Assembly (NCBI RefSeq): GCF_030691015.1
Contig: NZ_JAUYFF010000014.1
Location: 62,001 to 126,000, forward strand
Direction of reading: 5' to 3'
Source: Sulfuricurvum sp.
Lineage (GTDB): Bacteria; Campylobacterota; Campylobacteria; Campylobacterales; Sulfurimonadaceae
DNA length: 64,000 nt
Shown here: piece by piece, positions 9,250 to 20,950 of the stretch
How positions within the stretch are numbered: the first letter of the stretch is position 1
Layout of the letters: each line of letters opens with the position of its first letter
Notes under the pieces: model-generated
Database searches by the model: none
Seen by the model: the letters and a program-made list of their open reading frames with translations, nothing else
Told to the model about the DNA's origin: nothing
Translations under genes and position numbers: made by a program

Positions 9250-10395
9250 ATGAGCACTATCGATTTCTCTCTTTTACCCCATACTCCGTGTTATATCTGC
9301 GAAGAGGCTCTTTTAGAGAAAAACCTCCAAGTGATGGAGCGGGTACAGAGGGAATCGGGTGCGAAGATCATCCTTGCCCTCAAAGGGTTTGCGATGTGGT
9401 CGACGTTTCCCCTCGTGGCTCAATACCTTCAAGGGTGTACCGCCAGCGGATTGCATGAGGCCAAGCTTGCCCGTGAGAAGATGAACAAAGAGGTTCATAC
9501 GTATTCACCTGCGTTTAAAGATGAAGATATTGACGAAATCGCTCGAATCTCCGATGATATCGTATTTAACTCGCCTGCGCAGTTTCACCGCTATTATGAG
9601 CGTGTTAAATCAATCAATCCGAATATTTCGGTATCACTCCGTATCAACCCTGAATATTCTTCTTCCCCTGTCGATCTCTACAACCCGTGCGGTCTTTATA
9701 GCCGTTTAGGAACAACCCTCGCAAATTTTGATGATTCGATTGTCTCAAAACTTGACGGGCTTAACTTTCATGCCCTTTGTGAACAAAACGTTGATGCGTT
9801 GGAAGGGGTACTCGAAGCATTTGAAGCGAAGTTCGGCCAGTATATCGATGGGATGAAGTATGTCAATTTCGGAGGAGGGCATCATATTACCCGCGTCGAT
9901 TATGATGTGGATCGTTTGATCGAAGTGATTCGCACCTTCAAAAACCGCCATAATAATATCACCGTCTATCTCGAACCGGGTGAAGCGATAGGATGGCAAA
10001 CGGGACCTTTGGTCGCATCGGTACTCGATATTGTCCATAACGGGATGGCTATTGCGATCCTCGATACCTCTGCGGAAGCGCACATGCCCGATACACTCGC
10101 GATGCCGTACCGTGCTATGATACGCGGTTCGGGTGAAGCGGGAGAGAAAGCGTATACCTATCGATTCGGCGGCAATACGTGTCTCGCTGGGGATATTATG
10201 GGGGATTATTCGTTCGATGAACCGCTCAACGTGGGGGATAAGATTATCTTCGAAGATCAGATTCATTATACGTTTGTTAAAAACACGACATTCAACGGAA
10301 TTAAGCTCCCATCACTCGCGATCTGGACGAAAGAGGGAAAACTCGATATTGTCCATGAATTCGGCTACGAGGATTATCGTAACCGCCTCTCTTAG
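9250..10395 (+). CDS. nspC: Carboxynorspermidine/carboxyspermidine decarboxylase
   Basis: A 381-residue fold-III PLP decarboxylase. The PLP-lysine lies in IILALKGFAMW near residue 42, and other family marks are LRINPEYSS, LNFHALCEQN, YVNFGGGHHI and the C-terminal TCLAGDIMGDY loop that supplies the other active-site half. NspC releases CO2 from carboxyspermidine to give spermidine, the usual Campylobacterota polyamine route. The partner dehydrogenase is not in this window. I chose ATG 9250 because the protein then starts with the conserved PHTPCYICEE segment; a longer reading overlaps arfB without support. Its stop overlaps by 4 bases the stop of the opposite-strand gene. Confidence 0.93.
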   Translation: MSTIDFSLLPHTPCYICEEALLEKNLQVMERVQRESGAKIILALKGFAMWSTFPLVAQYLQGCTASGLHEAKLAREKMNKEVHTYSPAFKDEDIDEIARISDDIVFNSPAQFHRYYERVKSINPNISVSLRINPEYSSSPVDLYNPCGLYSRLGTTLANFDDSIVSKLDGLNFHALCEQNVDALEGVLEAFEAKFGQYIDGMKYVNFGGGHHITRVDYDVDRLIEVIRTFKNRHNNITVYLEPGEAIGWQTGPLVASVLDIVHNGMAIAILDTSAEAHMPDTLAMPYRAMIRGSGEAGEKAYTYRFGGNTCLAGDIMGDYSFDEPLNVGDKIIFEDQIHYTFVKNTTFNGIKLPSLAIWTKEGKLDIVHEFGYEDYRNRLS

Positions 10396-11888
10396 CGTTT
10401 GGTTAAGACTGTCGCTAAGGCTTCTGCAACGTTTTCATAGGTTTCTAAAATGGTAGCCATCTGCTCCAGCAATGTTTGCATAGATTTTTTCTCATAATCG
10501 AGCTTTCGCTGCCGTCGTGTAAGTTCGCTGATTTTATTGGCGATCTTGTTTTTACTGAGTTCAAGTTGATTGAGGGTCTTTTTTTTCAACTCAAAAAGCT
10601 CGGTTTGATGGTAATTAAGTCTATTAATCTGTGATTTCAAGGAGACGGTCTCTTCCGGCGTTGCTCCTGTTTTATTTTTGAGTCGTAGAATTGCCGCATC
10701 ATTTTCAGAGATAGTTTCTTGAAAATCAGTCACTTTATCTGTGATGATGTCCTTATTGTTCTTTTCGACGGTTAACTCATTTTGAGCATCGTTGAACTCT
10801 TTTTCTGCGATAATTATGGCCTCTTTTTGGGTTGCAATTTTCAGTTTTACCTGTTTATATTGCATCATAATAGAGACGACAGCGCTAAAATTCCATTTTT
10901 GTTGTTTAGAATCGGTTATAGCATATTTTTGAATTTTGTTACCGTTGGCATCTATGACGATTTCATCCGAAAAATATTTGATAAAAGCTTCCGCATTTTT
11001 ATCACGGTTTTCGACAAACTGCAAAAGATTTTTGGCCGTATAGAGAAAAATTCGGTGAAAATGCTCCCGTAATACATAGCCGGTAAACCCTTCGATTTTA
11101 TTTCTATCCTCTTTTTTCAGAAATTCAAGCAAAAGAATTTCAATCATAGAACGAAAGACGGGTATGAATGTTTTAGTGAAAGTGAGATTGTCTATGATGC
11201 TAAAATTCAGTTTTTCTGCGATAACTTCACCCAAAATTGGTTCGATATGTTCCCATGCCCCTGTGGGGAAATAGGCATGATACATAGCCTCCATATCTTC
11301 CACCGATTCACCGCCGAAGCGTTTGTCAGCACCTTCAGCAAATTTTTTAGGGGGAGTGTAATGGCGTATAGTAATTCGTCCCCGTAAGAAAAAGATTATA
11401 TCCCGCATGTCCAGAGTGAAGATTTGCTCAATTTGCCGTCTCGTCATTTGCCGCGCATTATCGAGGTCTTCATCAAATTTAAGAAAATTTTCTAATATAG
11501 GTTTTCGCATCTCTTCAGGTATGGAGATGAGATAGGGAAGCGGTGAAAAATCGGCTTTACGCTCAAAAATATCGATTAATAGGACATTGTTTTTATGGAG
11601 CATCCGATCATACGCTTCGGGTTTTGAAGGGTCGATAAATTGTTTTTTAAGGGCGAAAGATACTAAGGTAACCTGTACCTCTATTTCTTGAAAACTTTTA
11701 GCAAAATATTTGATAATCGCCTTTTGAATAGCCCCTTTTTTATCATTGAAAAGAGTTTCATTGTTGGTGATTGTGAGCTTTTCAAGCAGTGCTCTATACT
11801 GCTCGGTTGTGAAGTCGAGAGCATAGAGGTGTTTTGGTAAACTTTCTTCCAGCATAGTGACAATATCTAAAATAATACGGGGATTCAA
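10392..11888 (-). CDS. Unrecognised cytoplasmic protein with long C-terminal coiled coil
   Basis: A 498-residue protein that I do not recognise. Residues 1-330 look helical and globular, with no signal peptide or membrane span. Residues about 340-480 are a near-continuous coiled coil rich in Lys, Glu, Gln and Leu. The start is TTG, overlapping the pdxA stop (TTGA) with GGGGTGAG just upstream, a good ribosome site; an internal ATG at 11855 is the alternative. The overlap places it at the end of the tgt-pdxJ-pdxA operon, but nothing in the sequence ties it to pyridoxal phosphate synthesis. Confidence 0.8.
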   Translation of the reverse strand: MNPRIILDIVTMLEESLPKHLYALDFTTEQYRALLEKLTITNNETLFNDKKGAIQKAIIKYFAKSFQEIEVQVTLVSFALKKQFIDPSKPEAYDRMLHKNNVLLIDIFERKADFSPLPYLISIPEEMRKPILENFLKFDEDLDNARQMTRRQIEQIFTLDMRDIIFFLRGRITIRHYTPPKKFAEGADKRFGGESVEDMEAMYHAYFPTGAWEHIEPILGEVIAEKLNFSIIDNLTFTKTFIPVFRSMIEILLLEFLKKEDRNKIEGFTGYVLREHFHRIFLYTAKNLLQFVENRDKNAEAFIKYFSDEIVIDANGNKIQKYAITDSKQQKWNFSAVVSIMMQYKQVKLKIATQKEAIIIAEKEFNDAQNELTVEKNNKDIITDKVTDFQETISENDAAILRLKNKTGATPEETVSLKSQINRLNYHQTELFELKKKTLNQLELSKNKIANKISELTRRQRKLDYEKKSMQTLLEQMATILETYENVAEALATVLTKR

Positions 11889-12810
11889 GACTCACCCCTG
11901 TCTGTCGAAGTAAATCCTACCGCGGCTGTAACGGCATTTTTATAACTTAACAGTGACGCTTTATTTTGGTAAGCAATGTCAAAGGCGGTTCCATGATCAA
12001 CAGAGGTACGAATAATCGGCAGACCTAAGGAAATATTGATCCCTTCATCGAAATAGAGGGCTTTGAGCGGAGCAAGACCTTGATCGTGATACATTGCCGC
12101 AATCATCGAGTAGCGTTCACGAAAACGGGGAGTAAAAGCAATGTCAGGGACGATAGGACCGACAAAAATCTCTTTGCCGATGGTCTGATTGGCTTGATTG
12201 ATAGCGATTTCGATAAATCGTTCTTCATCTCCCAGCACACCATGATCTCCTGCGTGGGGATTGAGTCCCAGTACGGCAATAGGTTCATGGGCAGTTGTCT
12301 GATAGAGTTTGAGTAAAAAGGGGAGTAATGTGGCAGATGCGATATGAGAAGCCACTTCGCGCAGCGGGATATGTTCGGTATAGAGTGCGACATAAAGCTT
12401 CTCGCATCCGAGCATCATAATCGCATCGCTTTTGAAAATATCGCGTAGAGCATCCGTATGCCCTACATAGTTAATTCCCGCCATCATCCATGCTTCTTTA
12501 TGGATGGGGAGGGTGACTATCCCATCGACATGATTGTTTTTTGCAAGTTCTACAGCGGCGATAAAGGAGTCATAACTGTATTGACCGCTTTGTGCAGATA
12601 CTTTTCCGGCTTCAATGACAAATTCGCCGGAAACATTGAATATGTGAAAGTCGTTTGGAATTTGAGTATGCAATAAATTAGCTGCTTGATGTGCCATTGT
12701 ATAACTAATACAATACAGTGGAACACAGAGCTGTTTAATGGTATTGTGGGCTTTTAGGATAATTTCGAACCCTACACCGTTAAGATCACCGACACTGATG
12801 GCTAGTCGTT

Positions 12811-12823
<13 letters not shown>
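11885..12823 (-). CDS. pdxA: 4-hydroxythreonine-4-phosphate dehydrogenase
   Basis: A 312-residue PdxA. It begins LAISVGDLNGVGFEIILKA (the family's GDPxGIGPE motif in an epsilon variant) and holds the metal-binding histidines in NYVGHTD, GLNPHAGDHGVLG and the YHDQGLAPLK segment. PdxA oxidises 4-phosphohydroxy-L-threonine with NAD to the amino ketone that PdxJ condenses with deoxyxylulose phosphate. It overlaps the end of pdxJ by 13 bases, and the two are one operon, as usual in Campylobacterota. Confidence 0.95.
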
Positions 12824-14728
<1,905 letters not shown>

Positions 14729-14785
14729 TTAATTGTTTTTGCTATTTTAGCGCATTACGAGCCGTTTGAACAACCCAATCTTTGC

Positions 14786-14791
14786 TATAAT
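14786..14791 (+). promoter_or_regulatory. Probable -10 element of hemL
   Basis: TATAAT in TTTGCTATAATTGCG, 35 bases before the hemL start. No good -35 box at 16-18 bases. Confidence 0.6.
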
Positions 14792-14820
14792 TGCGTAAAG
14801 ATTATAAATTAGGATTATGA

Positions 14821-16107
14821 ATGAGCATTGAACACTCCCTAGCAGCCTTTGAAAAAGCCCAACATCTTATCCCAGGGGGTGTAAACTCTCCCGTACGTGC
14901 CTTTAAAAGTGTCGGTGGAATTCCCCGTTTTATCGCACGGGGCGAGGGTGGATACTTGGTCGATATCGATGAGAACCGTTACGTCGATTATGTTCAGAGC
15001 TGGGGGCCGTTGATTTTCGGGCATCGTGATGAGTCTATCGAAAATGCGGTGATTGAAGCGGTTAAACACGGTCTTAGTTTCGGTGCGCCGACCGAAGCGG
15101 AATCGGAGCTTGCGGAGTTGATTATTTCTATTTATGACTCGATTGAAAAGATCCGTTTTGTCAGCAGCGGAACGGAAGCGGTGATGAGCGCGATCCGCCT
15201 TGCTCGTGGATTTACGGGTCGTGATGACATCGTTAAATTCACCGGATGCTACCACGGACACAGTGACGCACTTCTCGTTCAAGCGGGTTCGGGTGCGGCT
15301 ACATTCGGAACTCCTAGCTCTCCGGGGGTACCTGCCGATTTTACGAAACATACGTTGCTGGCGGAATACAACAATATCGAGAGTGTAAAAGCGTGCTTCA
15401 AAGATAGTCCGGGGATCGCGTGTGTGATTATCGAGCCGATTGCGGGAAATATGGGACTCGTTCCCGCGACCAAAGATTTTCTCGCCGAATTACGCGCCGT
15501 GTGTGACGAATACGGCGCATTGCTGATTTTCGACGAAGTGATGAGCGGTTTTCGTGCCTGTTTGCATGGGGCGGAGAGCATTACGGGAACCAAACCCGAC
15601 CTTGTAACCTTGGGTAAAGTGATCGGTGGCGGTATGCCTGTCGGTGCTTTCGGCGGTCGTCGTGAGATTATGGCACACCTCTCTCCTGAGGGGGGAGTCT
15701 ATCAAGCGGGAACCCTCAGCGGGAATCCTGTCGCAATGGCTGCTGGTCTTGCTTCGATCAATAAACTCAAAACCAACGCACGTGTATTTAGTGTTCTCGA
15801 AGCACGTGCTGTACGTTTGATGAGTGGTTTTGCTGAAGCGGCAAAAAAACATAATATCGGATTACAAACCGATGTACGCGGTTCGATGTTCGGATTTTTC
15901 TTCTCAAACGAGTCAGTCGGTAATTTTGCGGAAGCGTTGAAAAGTGATACGGCACGCTTTGCCCGTTTTCATGCGGCAATGTTGGATGCGGGATTCTATT
16001 TTGCGTGCTCGCAGTTTGAGACAGGCTTTATCTCTACCGCTACGACCGATGCGATGATCGAAGAGACCATTGCTGCGGCGGATAAAATTTTTGGAGAGAT
16101 ACAATGA
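14821..16107 (+). CDS. hemL: Glutamate-1-semialdehyde 2,1-aminomutase
   Basis: A 428-residue class-III aminotransferase. Marks include [19 protein letters not shown], the PLP-phosphate loop [33 protein letters not shown] and the PLP lysine in [17 protein letters not shown]. HemL converts glutamate-1-semialdehyde to 5-aminolevulinate in the C5 route to heme and siroheme. Start ATG with AGGA 7 bases upstream. It overlaps the next gene by 4 bases (ATGA). Confidence 0.96.
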   Translation: MSIEHSLAAFEKAQHLIPGGVNSPVRAFKSVGGIPRFIARGEGGYLVDIDENRYVDYVQSWGPLIFGHRDESIENAVIEAVKHGLSFGAPTEAESELAELIISIYDSIEKIRFVSSGTEAVMSAIRLARGFTGRDDIVKFTGCYHGHSDALLVQAGSGAATFGTPSSPGVPADFTKHTLLAEYNNIESVKACFKDSPGIACVIIEPIAGNMGLVPATKDFLAELRAVCDEYGALLIFDEVMSGFRACLHGAESITGTKPDLVTLGKVIGGGMPVGAFGGRREIMAHLSPEGGVYQAGTLSGNPVAMAAGLASINKLKTNARVFSVLEARAVRLMSGFAEAAKKHNIGLQTDVRGSMFGFFFSNESVGNFAEALKSDTARFARFHAAMLDAGFYFACSQFETGFISTATTDAMIEETIAAADKIFGEIQ

Positions 16108-16406
16108 GTGCAGAAGAGGAAAAACCGAGACTAAAACCGATCATCGAGGGGGCTGAAACTCTTTCTCTCGGTATTTCGATGGTGGTTGCTATCTTGATCG
16201 GTGTCGCTATCGGATTGGGGCTTAAAAAACTTACAGGAATCACGTGGTTGCTGTGGATTGGTGTTGCTATAGGTATTTTAGCGGCAATTTTAAATGTCTA
16301 TAAAGCCTACAGTAAGCAATACAAAGAGTTCGAAAAGTTAGCGAAAGACCCACGTTATAACATGGGAAAATCCCAAAAAGATGACGATGATGAGGATGAA
16401 GATTGA
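16104..16406 (+). CDS. atpZ: AtpZ/AtpI-family ATP synthase accessory membrane protein
   Basis: A 100-residue protein with two membrane hairpin segments (about 22-43 and 48-67) and the family pattern [21 protein letters not shown] and [14 protein letters not shown]. AtpZ/AtpI proteins assist assembly of the F0 c-ring or magnesium supply for ATP synthase. The C terminus is very acidic (DDDDEDED). The gene is coupled to hemL through ATGA and to the next gene through TGATG; no atp structural genes are in the window. Confidence 0.82.
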   Translation: MSAEEEKPRLKPIIEGAETLSLGISMVVAILIGVAIGLGLKKLTGITWLLWIGVAIGILAAILNVYKAYSKQYKEFEKLAKDPRYNMGKSQKDDDDEDED

Positions 16407-16837
16407 TGGTCAGCAGTTTTCTAGTTGCGATGCTCTCGTCGATGCTTATCGTTACGGGATCACTCTATTCGTATCGAAACATGATCCAAAGCCGTGTCGA
16501 AAACAGCGAAATTGATGATTTCAAAGATGTAATTGATGAGATGGATGATCCGTATGATTTGTACGAAGAGGAACGTGAATCTGAGATCACTGATATCAAG
16601 CAGATGATCAAAGAGGAAAAAGCGCGTCAAAAGAGCAATATTATCGAAAATACGACCAAAAATGCATCGGCCATGGTTTCGCTCTATCGCTTACTACCGT
16701 ACGCTTTTTTAATACTCGGCTTTATTGGATTGGAAAACAGCCGTACATTAGAAATTTTGCCGTATTTGGTAGGGCTTGCAGTGGGAATGCCGATGGGGTA
16801 TCTAATCGCTAAAAAATTGTTTATTTCACAATCATAA
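16406..16837 (+). CDS. Unrecognised small membrane protein following atpZ
   Basis: A 143-residue protein with an N-terminal membrane segment (about 1-21), a strongly charged middle part rich in Asp, Glu and Lys, and two C-terminal membrane segments (about 92-108 and 115-134). The ATG at 16406 shares one base with the atpZ stop (TGATG); a TTG three bases earlier is less likely. No function is recognisable; co-translation suggests a role alongside AtpZ. Confidence 0.75.
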   Translation: MVSSFLVAMLSSMLIVTGSLYSYRNMIQSRVENSEIDDFKDVIDEMDDPYDLYEEERESEITDIKQMIKEEKARQKSNIIENTTKNASAMVSLYRLLPYAFLILGFIGLENSRTLEILPYLVGLAVGMPMGYLIAKKLFISQS

Positions 16838-16925
16838 GATATTGAATGTATTAACTGTGTGTTAACGCAAATAGATTTACAATGCGTATGTTATATTTAT
16901 TAAAAAAAGTGATAAAAGGGTTAAC

Positions 16926-17312
16926 ATGCAGATTTCAAAATTAATCGTATCATCGGTACTTAGCGTAACACTGTTTGCTCAAGTGTCATGGGGGCAAATC
17001 GCTTCGACAGAATTGGTTTTAGGCTCTCCTTCGACGGTATCTTCACAAGCTAAAGTGTCTCAATTTGTTGCACGAGAGGATGTCGCTAAAGCATTTGAAG
17101 AGATGGGAGTAGACCCTAAAACGGTCGAACTGAAACTTGCATCATTGAGTGATGATGAAGTAAATACCATTGCATCAAATATTGATACGTTACCGGCCGG
17201 CGGTGACGGTGGAAGCATCATCGGTGCGATTGTCTTTATCTTTATCGTTTTATTGATTACCGATATTCTCGGATTAACAAAAGTGTTTAATTTTACCCGT
17301 TCAGTACGTTAG
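16926..17312 (+). CDS. PA2779-family membrane protein
   Basis: A 128-residue protein with a signal peptide (about 1-23), a mainly helical middle with the pattern VAKAFEEMGVDPKTVELKLASLSDDEV, a Gly-rich hinge (AGGDGG), and one C-terminal membrane segment near 95-118. This fits the PA2779 family. It is adjacent to a PA2778-type cysteine peptidase two bases downstream, the same pairing as in Pseudomonas. The upstream 88 bases hold a short inverted repeat, TTAAC-N5-GTTAA at about 16849-16863. The biochemical role of the pair is not established to my knowledge. Confidence 0.75.
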   Translation: MQISKLIVSSVLSVTLFAQVSWGQIASTELVLGSPSTVSSQAKVSQFVAREDVAKAFEEMGVDPKTVELKLASLSDDEVNTIASNIDTLPAGGDGGSIIGAIVFIFIVLLITDILGLTKVFNFTRSVR

Positions 17313-17314
17313 AA

Positions 17315-18256
17315 GTGGCAACGAGAGACTACCTTTTCTTTTTATGTGCAACTGCCGCTTTATTTATATTAAGCGGTTGTGTTGCTAAAGATCCTCTCCC
17401 TCAGGGGAAAGTGTATCCTTCAACTTCTATAAATGTCCCTTTTATTTCCCCACGTCAAGATTTATGCGGTTCAACATCCATTCAAATGGTTGCGCAGTAT
17501 TGGCAGGCTAACAGCAATTATTCCCCTAAATTATCTCTGCAGGAACTTGATCAACGGACATTGCTTCCCCTCAAAGGAGGGACGTTGCAACTAGAACTGG
17601 TGAGTGCCGCGCGTGCAAACGGACTTATAGCCTATCCACTGGAGCCGAATTTTGATGCTTTATTGAGTGAGCTTGCCGCTCATCATCCGGTTATTGTTTT
17701 GATCAATCGGAGTTATTCGTGGTATCCCCTGTGGCATTATATTCCTGTGAACGGATACGACATAACGAGGAAGGAATTTTTAACCCATTTTTCAGATCAG
17801 CCGAACGAGCCGATAGGGATTAAAACTTTTGCCGAGTTGTGGAAACGGAGTGAGTATTGGGGGATTGTCCTTCTTCCTCCGGGAGAGATACCTGCATCGG
17901 CTACGTCAAAAAAATTCTTGCGATCCGTGTATGAATTGGAAAAAGTAGGTATGGTTGAGGAAGCAATCCGAAGCTATCAAAGTGCTCTTATACGGTGGCC
18001 GGAAGATTCGGATATCCATTTTATTTTAGGCAACAGTTATTACCGTGTGGATCGTCTTAGCGAAGCAGAGGAGAGTTATCGCCGTTTTTTGTTGAGTCAT
18101 CCTACTCATCCGCTTGCTCTCAATAATTTGGCACTGCTTTTATCGAAAACAGGGAGAAAAACAGAAGGGTTAGCGTTGTTGGATAATGCAGCAAGCAAAG
18201 ATCCTGAAATTCAAAAAATACTCCGAGATACACGTGAAGAAATTATGAAAAAATAA
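17315..18256 (+). CDS. PA2778-family cysteine peptidase lipoprotein with TPR repeats
   Basis: A 313-residue lipoprotein: lipobox LSGC with lipidated Cys at 22. A C39-like papain-fold domain follows, with the likely nucleophile Cys51 in PRQDLCGSTS, and the catalytic His in HYIPVNGYD near 145. From about 195 to 300 there are two to three tetratricopeptide repeats (WPEDSDIHFILGNSYYRVDR and HPLALNNLALLLSKTGR). It starts at GTG two bases after the PA2779-like stop, so the two genes are one operon. C39-type proteases usually cut after double glycines, and the PA2779-like partner has GG near its C-terminal helix; processing of one by the other is only a suggestion. Confidence 0.78.
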   Translation: MATRDYLFFLCATAALFILSGCVAKDPLPQGKVYPSTSINVPFISPRQDLCGSTSIQMVAQYWQANSNYSPKLSLQELDQRTLLPLKGGTLQLELVSAARANGLIAYPLEPNFDALLSELAAHHPVIVLINRSYSWYPLWHYIPVNGYDITRKEFLTHFSDQPNEPIGIKTFAELWKRSEYWGIVLLPPGEIPASATSKKFLRSVYELEKVGMVEEAIRSYQSALIRWPEDSDIHFILGNSYYRVDRLSEAEESYRRFLLSHPTHPLALNNLALLLSKTGRKTEGLALLDNAASKDPEIQKILRDTREEIMKK

Positions 18257-18943
18257 TTATTTCACAATCATCGGAACATTGATTATTATTTTATTCTCTT
18301 TTATATCGACGAAGAGATTATTTTCTTCGGATAAATGAGTGATCTCAGGGAGAAACTTACGTATCATTTTATCGGATGATATTTCGATGGAAAAAAGTGA
18401 ATATTTTTCCCCCTCAAATTTGATATGCTCTCCGACACGGAAAAATAACCGAGTTAGAATTTTTTCGTTTCCACCCATTGAGATGTAAATTTTATTGAGA
18501 AGTTTGATAAATATCTCAGTTTGGAGGCGAATTTCAGGGATAGTCGGATCGAGTTCTTTGAGATATTTTGTGGATGATCCGATTGAGTTGGAACTAATAC
18601 ATAAATCGATCAGAGTATAAACATTAATCAGCTGACCGTCCGGCTTTTGTGCTGTAAACTGAAAAGAGGGGAGTTGATAGAGTCGAATCCCGATTTGTTC
18701 TTCATCTTCATAGCCTACGGTGATACCGAAAAATTTAAAACGTCCGAATTCGAGTTCTAAAAAAGTGGTTTTGAATCCAAAGGATGAGTTCGCGTAGGTA
18801 GTAGCTATTTTATAGATAGCAGAGGCCTCTATCGCACCGAGAAGATATTGTGCCTCGGTGTTGAGAGATACGATTTTCCCTCCGGAATTAAAAAGGATAA
18901 ATGGATTAAAGTCGTATTCAATCCACTGCTGATCAAACGTCAT
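18257..18943 (-). CDS. Unrecognised protein coupled to rpoD
   Basis: A 228-residue protein without signal peptide or membrane span. The N-terminal 110 residues have a PAS-like strand-helix pattern (NPFILFNSGGKIVSLNTEAQ), but I cannot confirm it. Its ATG shares a base with the rpoD stop (TGATG), so it is translated from the rpoD message. The stop codon abuts the stop of the convergent PA2778-like gene with no room for a terminator. Confidence 0.72.
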   Translation of the reverse strand: MTFDQQWIEYDFNPFILFNSGGKIVSLNTEAQYLLGAIEASAIYKIATTYANSSFGFKTTFLELEFGRFKFFGITVGYEDEEQIGIRLYQLPSFQFTAQKPDGQLINVYTLIDLCISSNSIGSSTKYLKELDPTIPEIRLQTEIFIKLLNKIYISMGGNEKILTRLFFRVGEHIKFEGEKYSLFSIEISSDKMIRKFLPEITHLSEENNLFVDIKENKIIINVPMIVK

Positions 18944-20805
18944 CAGTCCTCGATATAGTTTTTAAGTTTACGACCCACTTTAGGGTGTTTTAGTTTTTTG
19001 ATCGCACTGCTTTCAATCTGACGGACACGCTCACGGGTAACATTGAGTTCTTTACCGATCTCTTCAAGGGTACGGTCACTCTCATCGTCCATAATTCCGA
19101 AACGCATTTTGATAACCGCTTTTTCACGCTCATTGAGCTGTTCTAAGACACTTTCGATTTGAACTTTTAAATCGTCTTTTAAAATGGCATCACTTGGGGA
19201 GAGTGACATTTTATCTTCGATGAAATCACCGAAACGACCATCCTCTTCATTCCCGATAGGGGCTTCAAGAGAGATAGGCTCTTTGGTAATTTTAATAACG
19301 TTTTTAACTTTCTCAACCGACAAGCCCACTTCTTCTGCGATGGTTTCGACATCCGGCTCTTTTCCGTGTTCTTGGAGATGTTTACGCATAATTTTATTAA
19401 TACGGTTGATCGTCTCGATCATATGGATCGGAATACGGATGGTACGTGCCTGATCGGCAATTGCTCGGCTGATCGCCTGACGGATCCACCATGTCGCATA
19501 GGTCGAAAATTTATACCCTTTTTGGTATTCGAATTTATCGACTGCTTTCATCAACCCGATATTTCCCTCTTGGATCAAATCGAGGAATGGGAGACCACGG
19601 TTGGTATAGCGTTTCGCGATGGAGACAACGAGACGGAGGTTCGATTTCGCCATACGGGTTTTAGAAACTTCGGAGATGTTTTTACCCCGTTTGATCTGTT
19701 CCAAGATATCGGCAAGTTTATCGGGTTCCATGTTGAACCCACCTTTGGAAGCCTCTTTGGTCTGGATCAGTTTTTTGATCTCCATATAGGTGCTGACCAT
19801 CGTTGCCTCAGGAACTTTGGTCGCAATCTCTTCTTTGGTCAAATCGCAAATTTTGTTCAAAATCAACGTGTGATTCTTTTTAAGCTGATCGTTGAAAAGG
19901 GGAAGTTTGTACTCAAGACGTTTCAACTCGCGATCAAATCCCTCATCACTGCGCAATGCCGTTTCCATTGAACGGACAAGCTCATTGATAAGTTTAGAGG
20001 TTGGCCCGAGATCCAACAATGCTTCTTTGAGCATTTTTTTCTTGAAGCTGACATTGAGGAAGAAAAGGACGTAATCGGCATCCATCTCTTCAATCGAGCA
20101 CTCTTCCAACATTTTTTCAGTTGCTTTTACCCACTCTTTTTTCGCTTTTTCAAGCGCTTTAAAAGAGGTTACGACTTTTTCAACCCGTTTTTTATCTTTT
20201 ACAGAAGGGGCTTTTTCATTTGTTTCCTCTTCATCAGCATCATCATCGCTATCGTCATCGCTCTCTTCTTCTTCTGCCTCTTCAAAACTTTTGAAAAGTT
20301 CTTTTACGCGGCGTTCACGGTTGATAAGCGGGTCTTTATAATCAAGGATAAAATCGATCAAATAAGGGACGGAACAGATTGCATCGATAATAATCCCTTC
20401 CCCCATCTCCATACGTTTGGAGATTTCAACTTCTTCTTCTTTGGTAAGAAGGGGAATTTGACCCATTTCACGAAGGTACATACGTACCGGTGAATCAGAA
20501 CGTGACCACTCAAGAAGTTCGTGTTGTTTGAGAATATCAAACTCATCACCGCTTGCTTCTTCGATGTATTTAAGCTGAGCGGCACGTTTGGCGGCAGCTT
20601 CTTGTTGATTGAGCATTTTGGCATGTTCAGAAGAGGTAAAGAGGCAGATTTTATGTTTCTGAGCCAATTTAAGGATGTTTTTTGCTTGCGCAAGGGTAGG
20701 TTGCTTGTCAAATGGATCGACAATTGTTTCATAAGTGAGACAATTTTTAGATTTATGTTCGGCAAATAGGGTTTCGAGATGTTTATTTAGATCTTTGACA
20801 CTCAT
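18943..20805 (-). CDS. rpoD: RNA polymerase sigma factor RpoD (sigma70)
   Basis: A 620-residue primary sigma factor. Region 1.2 lies near 100-135 ([21 protein letters not shown]), then a very acidic spacer (about 190-215, runs of E and D), region 2 with [17 protein letters not shown] and [17 protein letters not shown], region 3, and region 4 ending in [20 protein letters not shown]. It directs core polymerase to housekeeping promoters. Upstream on the same strand, TATAAT lies 36 bases before the start. Confidence 0.97.
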   Translation of the reverse strand: MSVKDLNKHLETLFAEHKSKNCLTYETIVDPFDKQPTLAQAKNILKLAQKHKICLFTSSEHAKMLNQQEAAAKRAAQLKYIEEASGDEFDILKQHELLEWSRSDSPVRMYLREMGQIPLLTKEEEVEISKRMEMGEGIIIDAICSVPYLIDFILDYKDPLINRERRVKELFKSFEEAEEEESDDDSDDDADEEETNEKAPSVKDKKRVEKVVTSFKALEKAKKEWVKATEKMLEECSIEEMDADYVLFFLNVSFKKKMLKEALLDLGPTSKLINELVRSMETALRSDEGFDRELKRLEYKLPLFNDQLKKNHTLILNKICDLTKEEIATKVPEATMVSTYMEIKKLIQTKEASKGGFNMEPDKLADILEQIKRGKNISEVSKTRMAKSNLRLVVSIAKRYTNRGLPFLDLIQEGNIGLMKAVDKFEYQKGYKFSTYATWWIRQAISRAIADQARTIRIPIHMIETINRINKIMRKHLQEHGKEPDVETIAEEVGLSVEKVKNVIKITKEPISLEAPIGNEEDGRFGDFIEDKMSLSPSDAILKDDLKVQIESVLEQLNEREKAVIKMRFGIMDDESDRTLEEIGKELNVTRERVRQIESSAIKKLKHPKVGRKLKNYIED

Positions 20806-20840
20806 ACGAGGAGGACTCCCTTAACGTTAAAAAGAGGTGG

Positions 20841-20846
20841 ATTATA
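20841..20846 (-). promoter_or_regulatory. Probable -10 element of rpoD
   Basis: On the minus strand TATAAT preceded by TTTCGG, 36 bases upstream of the rpoD start codon. Confidence 0.55.
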
Positions 20847-20903
20847 CCGAAATTTTTCTTAAATAGCTTTCCACTATTTTTATATTTCCTACTTTTACAG
20901 TAT

Positions 20904-20917
20904 GGAACACTTGTTGC
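20904..20917 (+). promoter_or_regulatory. Sigma54 (RpoN) promoter of the flgF/flgG2-flgG operon
   Basis: GGAACACTTGTTGC: GG and GC separated by exactly 10 bases, matching the Campylobacter flagellar GGAA-N6-TTGC form. It lies 34 bases before the first flagellar start codon. RpoN control of rod and hook genes is established in Campylobacter and Helicobacter. Confidence 0.82.
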
Positions 20918-20950
20918 TCACTAAGTCTCAATACTCCACAAGGATGATAA

